This document shows, piece after piece, positions 5,013 through 7,323 of a stretch of DNA of 7,323 nucleotides (positions within the stretch are counted from its first letter, which is position 1; every line of letters starts with the position of its first letter). The stretch comes from Methanobacteriota archaeon (lineage in GTDB: Archaea > Thermoplasmatota > Poseidoniia > Poseidoniales > SP79): assembly GCA_002715545.1 (NCBI GenBank), contig PAZI01000027.1, positions 1,471-8,793 of the forward strand, given 5' to 3'. The notes below the pieces were generated by a model that saw nothing but the letters and a program-made list of their open reading frames with translations, did no database searches and had not been told where the DNA came from. The translations under genes and the position numbers were made by a program.

Positions 5013-5449
5013 ATTCTACCTTCAGCTTTCAGATTTATTAAGCACGGAAAGTCTAGGGCTCTTTTAATAAAAAAGCAACCTGCGCCATTGCAGGTTGCAA
5101 TTGTTATATCAAAATCTAATTTCATAAATGATCTAGATTTAAGCTCACCCCTTATAATGACTTTAGCGCTCATTTTAGCTGTATTTAAAAGCGCTGGAAA
5201 TGATAAATAAATCTCTTTGCATGTAAATCCAAAGTCAATAATAGAACATTTAGTTTCACCAATACTAAAAGAAGAAAGAGAAGTATTCGTAATGATAAAA
5301 TTGGTAGGCGCTATCTTTTTAGGATTACGATATTTACTAATATTACAACTATCACGTATCGAAACTACATTTTCAACGTTCCACTTTCCAGACTCTATAG
5401 TTTCTCCGGGTACAAAAAATGCAACCAGGACAATTAATGAAGTTAGCAC
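5009..5449 (-). CDS. Secreted six-cysteine protein, unknown family (146 aa)
   Basis: The frame starts with GTG at 5449, one base after the FKBP stop (TAATGTG); there is no clear Shine-Dalgarno, so it probably depends on translational coupling. No alternative ATG, GTG or TTG exists before the in-frame stop at 5470. The N-terminus LTSLIVLVAFFVPG is a signal-peptide-like core lacking the usual basic residue. The mature part is predicted beta-rich (FIITNTSLSSFSIGETKCSI, MSAKVIIRGEL, FMKLDFDITIATC) with six cysteines at 35, 68, 77, 120, 125 and 136, enough for three disulfides, as expected outside the cytoplasm. No family is recognised. The codons for residues 118-127 contain a terminator-like hairpin, described separately. 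Confidence 0.7.
   Translation of the reverse strand: MLTSLIVLVAFFVPGETIESGKWNVENVVSIRDSCNISKYRNPKKIAPTNFIITNTSLSSFSIGETKCSIIDFGFTCKEIYLSFPALLNTAKMSAKVIIRGELKSRSFMKLDFDITIATCNGAGCFFIKRALDFPCLINLKAEGRI
5066..5098 (-). terminator. Intrinsic-terminator-like hairpin inside a coding sequence
   Basis: On the minus strand GCAACCTGC (5098-5090) pairs perfectly with GCAGGTTGC (5083-5075) around a six-base loop AATGGC. The nine-pair, GC-rich stem is followed at once by six T residues (5074-5069) and ATT. This is the canonical Rho-independent terminator layout, yet it lies about 57 bases before the stop of the six-cysteine protein. Termination would give a truncated message and reduce expression of the lipoprotein and hydrolase genes beyond. 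Ribosomes translating this region would melt the hairpin, so it could respond to translation. The coding constraint (ATCNGAGCFF) may have produced it by chance. Confidence 0.55.
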
Positions 5450-5450
5450 A

Positions 5451-5891
5451 TTATGAATCTGTGATATTTACCAACTCAATTTTAAAATTGAGAGACTTAC
5501 CAGCAAGAGGGTGATTAAAATCCAGCGTAACAGTTTCTGCTTGTTCGCTTATAATCTGTGCTGTTATCTGCTGTCCGTCCGGATTAACACCCTGAACCGG
5601 TGTACCAATGCCGAACGCAAAGTCATCAGGAAACTGAGTTTTTGCAATTTCCTGAACGGCTTCTTCATTTCTAAAGCCATACGCCTCTTCAGGATGAATC
5701 GTGATATCCTTAGTTTCACCTGGTGCCATCCCAACGACACCCTGATCAAACCCTTTAATCATTTGACCGTTACCAACTTGAAATGTTAAGGTCTCGCCTG
5801 CGTTATAGGAGCTATCGAATTCCTCTCCTGTCTCTAAAAAAGTACCTCGATAGTGTACGCTAACTGTATCTCCGCTCTTTACTACACTCAT
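5451..5891 (-). CDS. FKBP-type peptidyl-prolyl cis-trans isomerase, SlyD/FkpB-like
   Basis: A 146-residue cytosolic prolyl isomerase and folding helper. The FKBP half is split around an inserted chaperone (IF) domain, as in SlyD and FkpB: VSVHYRGTFLETGEEFDSS (10-28), GNGQMIKGFDQGVVGMAPGE (40-59) and HPEEAYG (66-72) come first. The IF insert spans about 73-122, and DFNHPLAGKSLNFKIELVNI (124-143) closes the FKBP core. The His-rich metal-binding tail of enterobacterial SlyD is absent. I chose the ATG at 5891, with GAAGGGAAT upstream, over an in-frame TTG five codons earlier that overlaps this ribosome-binding sequence. It is the first gene after a strong promoter and precedes several disulfide-containing exported proteins; helping to fold phage or exported products is inference. 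Such isomerases are infrequent in phage genomes. Confidence 0.93.
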   Translation of the reverse strand: MSVVKSGDTVSVHYRGTFLETGEEFDSSYNAGETLTFQVGNGQMIKGFDQGVVGMAPGETKDITIHPEEAYGFRNEEAVQEIAKTQFPDDFAFGIGTPVQGVNPDGQQITAQIISEQAETVTLDFNHPLAGKSLNFKIELVNITDS

Positions 5892-5944
5892 TATTATTCC
5901 CTTCAAGCAGCTGTTTTAACTTAAATTATTGCTACCATCGATTG

Positions 5945-5973
5945 ATTATAATAAACGAATGTAATGTTTACAA
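5945..5973 (-). promoter_or_regulatory. Sigma70-type promoter upstream of the FKBP gene
   Basis: On the minus strand TTGTAA (5973-5968, four of six consensus bases) is followed by exactly 17 bases and a perfect TATAAT (5950-5945). Transcription should start near 5938, leaving a leader of roughly 47 bases before the ATG at 5891. It lies in the 95-base gap 5892-5986, the largest non-coding gap in the window. The rest of that gap holds only the AT-rich leader and the ribosome-binding site. This is the best-supported promoter here and should drive the block from the prolyl isomerase toward the peptidase. Confidence 0.7.
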
Positions 5974-5986
5974 TTTCTTTTAAAGA

Positions 5987-6607
5987 CTAAACAAGATCTC
6001 TTTCGTCGATGAGAGTATATGTAAATGAATTGCTATACATACCTGCAGCTATATCACAAGTTTCCATAAATTCATAAAAATCTACTGAGCTCTGAAATAC
6101 CTGACAACCGGCTGAAACGCCTCCAGTATATTCACGATCGTCTGGACCCCATTGGCGATGAATATTTATCCCATAACGACCTTCATGAATATCTCCTTCG
6201 TAGTCTGGTGTTCGATCCCTATTATCGTCTCTCCAAATTTTAACATCGCCAGAGCGTTGGCACACCGCTTTGTATTTTCTTTTACCACCATGAATGTCTA
6301 TTTTATATGTACTACGATATTGTCCAGGTATTAAAATCGCAGTTCCACCTTTCACTATGGGTCTTTGTAAGATCCTAGTGCCTGGCTCTGTAGTTGCTGG
6401 ATAGCAGTCTACCACCCAATCACCGTCAATTTTATAGAATATATTGATATTATCGTCGAATGTGTCTGCAGACGCAGAATCGTTTCTTACGCCGACTATA
6501 TTGAGGTTATAGTCGCCGCGCTCAAAAAAAGCATAATTTTTATTTTGGAATGCTGATCTGAATTTGTCTACTAATATTTCGGCATCAGCGCCTGTTAGTC
6601 TTGCCAT
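5987..6607 (-). CDS. YkuD-like (L,D-transpeptidase-fold) protein, phage type
   Basis: A 206-residue protein whose C-terminal half carries the YkuD active-site layout. GINIHR (146-151) supplies His150, followed 15 residues later by Ser165 in VSAGCQVF (164-171), whose Cys168 is the expected nucleophile. The classical form is H-x14-17-[ST]-[HR]-GC, so spacing fits but Ala166 replaces the usual His/Arg. Upstream come NLNIVGVR (35-42), a DD-rich turn, WVVDCYPATTEPGT (64-77) and GTAILIPGQYRSTYKI (88-103), which I recognise from uncharacterised phage and bacterial proteins with this arrangement. There is no signal peptide, unlike cellular L,D-transpeptidases, so a virion-borne or holin-released peptidoglycan enzyme is plausible. 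GGAG lies seven bases before the ATG. Fold call moderate to good; enzymatic role inferred. Confidence 0.72.
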   Translation of the reverse strand: MARLTGADAEILVDKFRSAFQNKNYAFFERGDYNLNIVGVRNDSASADTFDDNINIFYKIDGDWVVDCYPATTEPGTRILQRPIVKGGTAILIPGQYRSTYKIDIHGGKRKYKAVCQRSGDVKIWRDDNRDRTPDYEGDIHEGRYGINIHRQWGPDDREYTGGVSAGCQVFQSSVDFYEFMETCDIAAGMYSNSFTYTLIDERDLV

Positions 6608-6634
6608 AATTAAACTCCAATTTGGTAGTATTAA

Positions 6635-7093
6635 TTATTCGACAATGAAACTCTTAACACACTCAACAATTTTTTCAAGCGTTTCTTCTTTTCTCATGCG
6701 GTGATTATCATTACACGCAATCACAGTAATGCCCACACTACTTCTGAAAAGCTCTTGAGTATCCTCGAATGGCACAACGTCATCAGTCTCAGAATGTAGA
6801 ATTATTGCTGACTCTATTTTCTTTACCGGACAATACTTCTTCCATGCGGGGGCAACCAAAATTAGTTCTGCGCCCTTGGGATCAATAGCCATGGCAACCG
6901 CACCACCTCTAGAAGAGCCGACTATGACATCTGGACGGTCACAGTTCACAACATCCTGAGCAATTTTTACTGATATATTAAATGGCTCATTCGGCAAAGC
7001 AGGGTTCAAAACATCAAACCCTGCAGCTTTCAATGCCTGCGCTTTTGCGCCACCAGGTTTAGAATTTAACCCATGTAAAAAAAGTACTTTCAT
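6635..7093 (-). CDS. Cytosolic small alpha/beta hydrolase (YqiA/RBBP9-like size)
   Basis: A 152-residue compact serine hydrolase without a signal peptide. It starts with the first strand and oxyanion loop MKVLFLHGLNSKPGG, then NPALPNEPF (30-38). The nucleophile elbow is VGSSRGGAVAMAI (58-70, Ser61), and HSETDDVVPF (100-109) gives the catalytic Asp104 on the usual HGxxDxVVP motif. NDNHRM (128-133) supplies His131, so the triad is complete. I recognise this version (LHGLNSxPGG with GSSRGGAVAM) as a widespread bacterial family of small uncharacterised hydrolases; ester or related substrates are likely but unknown. AAGGAAGATCAA precedes the ATG, which overlaps the previous stop as ATGA. Its role in a phage-like cluster is unclear; it may be a host-derived accessory gene. 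Confidence 0.88.
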   Translation of the reverse strand: MKVLFLHGLNSKPGGAKAQALKAAGFDVLNPALPNEPFNISVKIAQDVVNCDRPDVIVGSSRGGAVAMAIDPKGAELILVAPAWKKYCPVKKIESAIILHSETDDVVPFEDTQELFRSSVGITVIACNDNHRMRKEETLEKIVECVKSFIVE

Positions 7094-7299
7094 TTGATCT
7101 TCCTTTTCACCGCAAATGCGCTGAGCTTTGTGACATTCTTATTGCTAGACATAAGAACAGCGTGTCGCGGAGCATCGTCGTTCCACATAACAATATAGTT
7201 ACGAACCGGAGAACAAGGGTGTCCTGGATAAAGCATCTCTTTATCGAGAATCAAACCAGTGTGACCCGTATTGGTTTCAATCATGTCGCCGATATCCAT
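7090..7299 (-). CDS. Small phage-type protein, probable SH3-like barrel (69 aa)
   Basis: The product reads MDIGDMIETNTGHTGLILDK, then a Pro/Cys-containing turn, RNYIVMWNDDAPRHAV and a basic tail AVKRKIK. The sequence G-D-x-[IV] at the start, GxTGLILD and a VxWNDD strand is a pattern I associate with short uncharacterised phage proteins of beta-barrel (SH3/KOW-like) type, but the assignment is from memory and no function follows. I start at the ATG at 7299, which has GGTGGAGAG at good spacing, not at an in-frame TTG seven codons upstream. Its stop overlaps the next ATG as ATGA. It lies two bases after a stop codon in another frame, suggesting a preceding gene. Confidence 0.65.
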   Translation of the reverse strand: MDIGDMIETNTGHTGLILDKEMLYPGHPCSPVRNYIVMWNDDAPRHAVLMSSNKNVTKLSAFAVKRKIK

Positions 7300-7300
7300 C

Positions 7301-7323
7301 TTAGCTCTCCACCAATGCAATAG
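7301..7323 (-). CDS. Possible C-terminal end of an upstream gene (edge fragment)
   Basis: One minus-strand frame is open from the window edge and reads IALVES followed by TAA at 7303-7301, ending one base before the next gene's ATG. This spacing matches the tight packing of the rest of the window, and the next gene's ribosome-binding GGAG would lie inside this coding end. With seven codons, identity cannot be judged and chance openness is likely, so this is only a pointer to the neighbouring sequence. Confidence 0.25.

Noticed and set aside
5511..5789. Plus-strand frame, and a second minus frame, inside the prolyl isomerase gene
   Set aside because: The isomerase frame has unmistakable FKBP motifs over its whole length; the others are shadows.

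Overview
The window is a densely packed, AT-rich stretch with every supported gene on the minus strand, so transcription runs from 7323 down to 1. Neighbouring genes mostly meet in ATGA or TAATG overlaps, many products are tiny, and the recognisable families (M15 endopeptidase, a YkuD-like peptidoglycan enzyme lacking a signal peptide, a small protein with a WIHDxTLP-type ending) are ones I associate with tailed phages. I infer a phage or prophage of a Gram-negative host, because two products carry lipoprotein signals. The Asp-rich linker and thrombospondin type 3 repeats resemble exported proteins of Myxococcota/Bradymonadota-like bacteria, but that host guess is weak.

Layout in the direction of transcription. 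(A) 7299-5987: a small phage-type protein, a cytosolic alpha/beta hydrolase with a complete triad, and a YkuD-like protein. (B) 5973-5945: a strong sigma70-type promoter (TTGTAA, 17 bp, TATAAT) in the largest non-coding gap. (C) 5891-2057: an FKBP-type prolyl isomerase, then a run of mostly exported proteins: a six-cysteine secreted protein, a DUF5995-like lipoprotein, an alpha/beta hydrolase lipoprotein, a second secreted alpha/beta hydrolase and a 30-residue peptide. An intrinsic-terminator-like hairpin with a T-tract lies inside the coding sequence of the six-cysteine protein, so the distal part may be attenuated. (D) 2060-1656: an M15 peptidase, the likely endolysin. (E) 1624-766: a second possible promoter, whose transcript may be leaderless, followed by five overlapping mini-genes. 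Four encode single-membrane-span proteins, including a paralogous pair that both begin MFTL. (F) 769-1: a secreted Ca2+-binding thrombospondin type 3 repeat protein, cut by the window edge.

Taken together, most genes act at or on the cell envelope. Block D/E looks like a lysis module (peptidase plus small membrane proteins, one with spanin-like topology). Block C is an unusual set of exported lipases/esterases and lipoproteins whose role (envelope breakdown, host surface remodelling or exclusion of other phages) cannot be settled from sequence alone. Four genes shorter than 60 codons (at 932, 1057, 1185 and 2057) and the edge-truncated repeat protein were found by reading the minus strand directly. 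I saw no rRNA, tRNA, CRISPR array, transposase or integrase.
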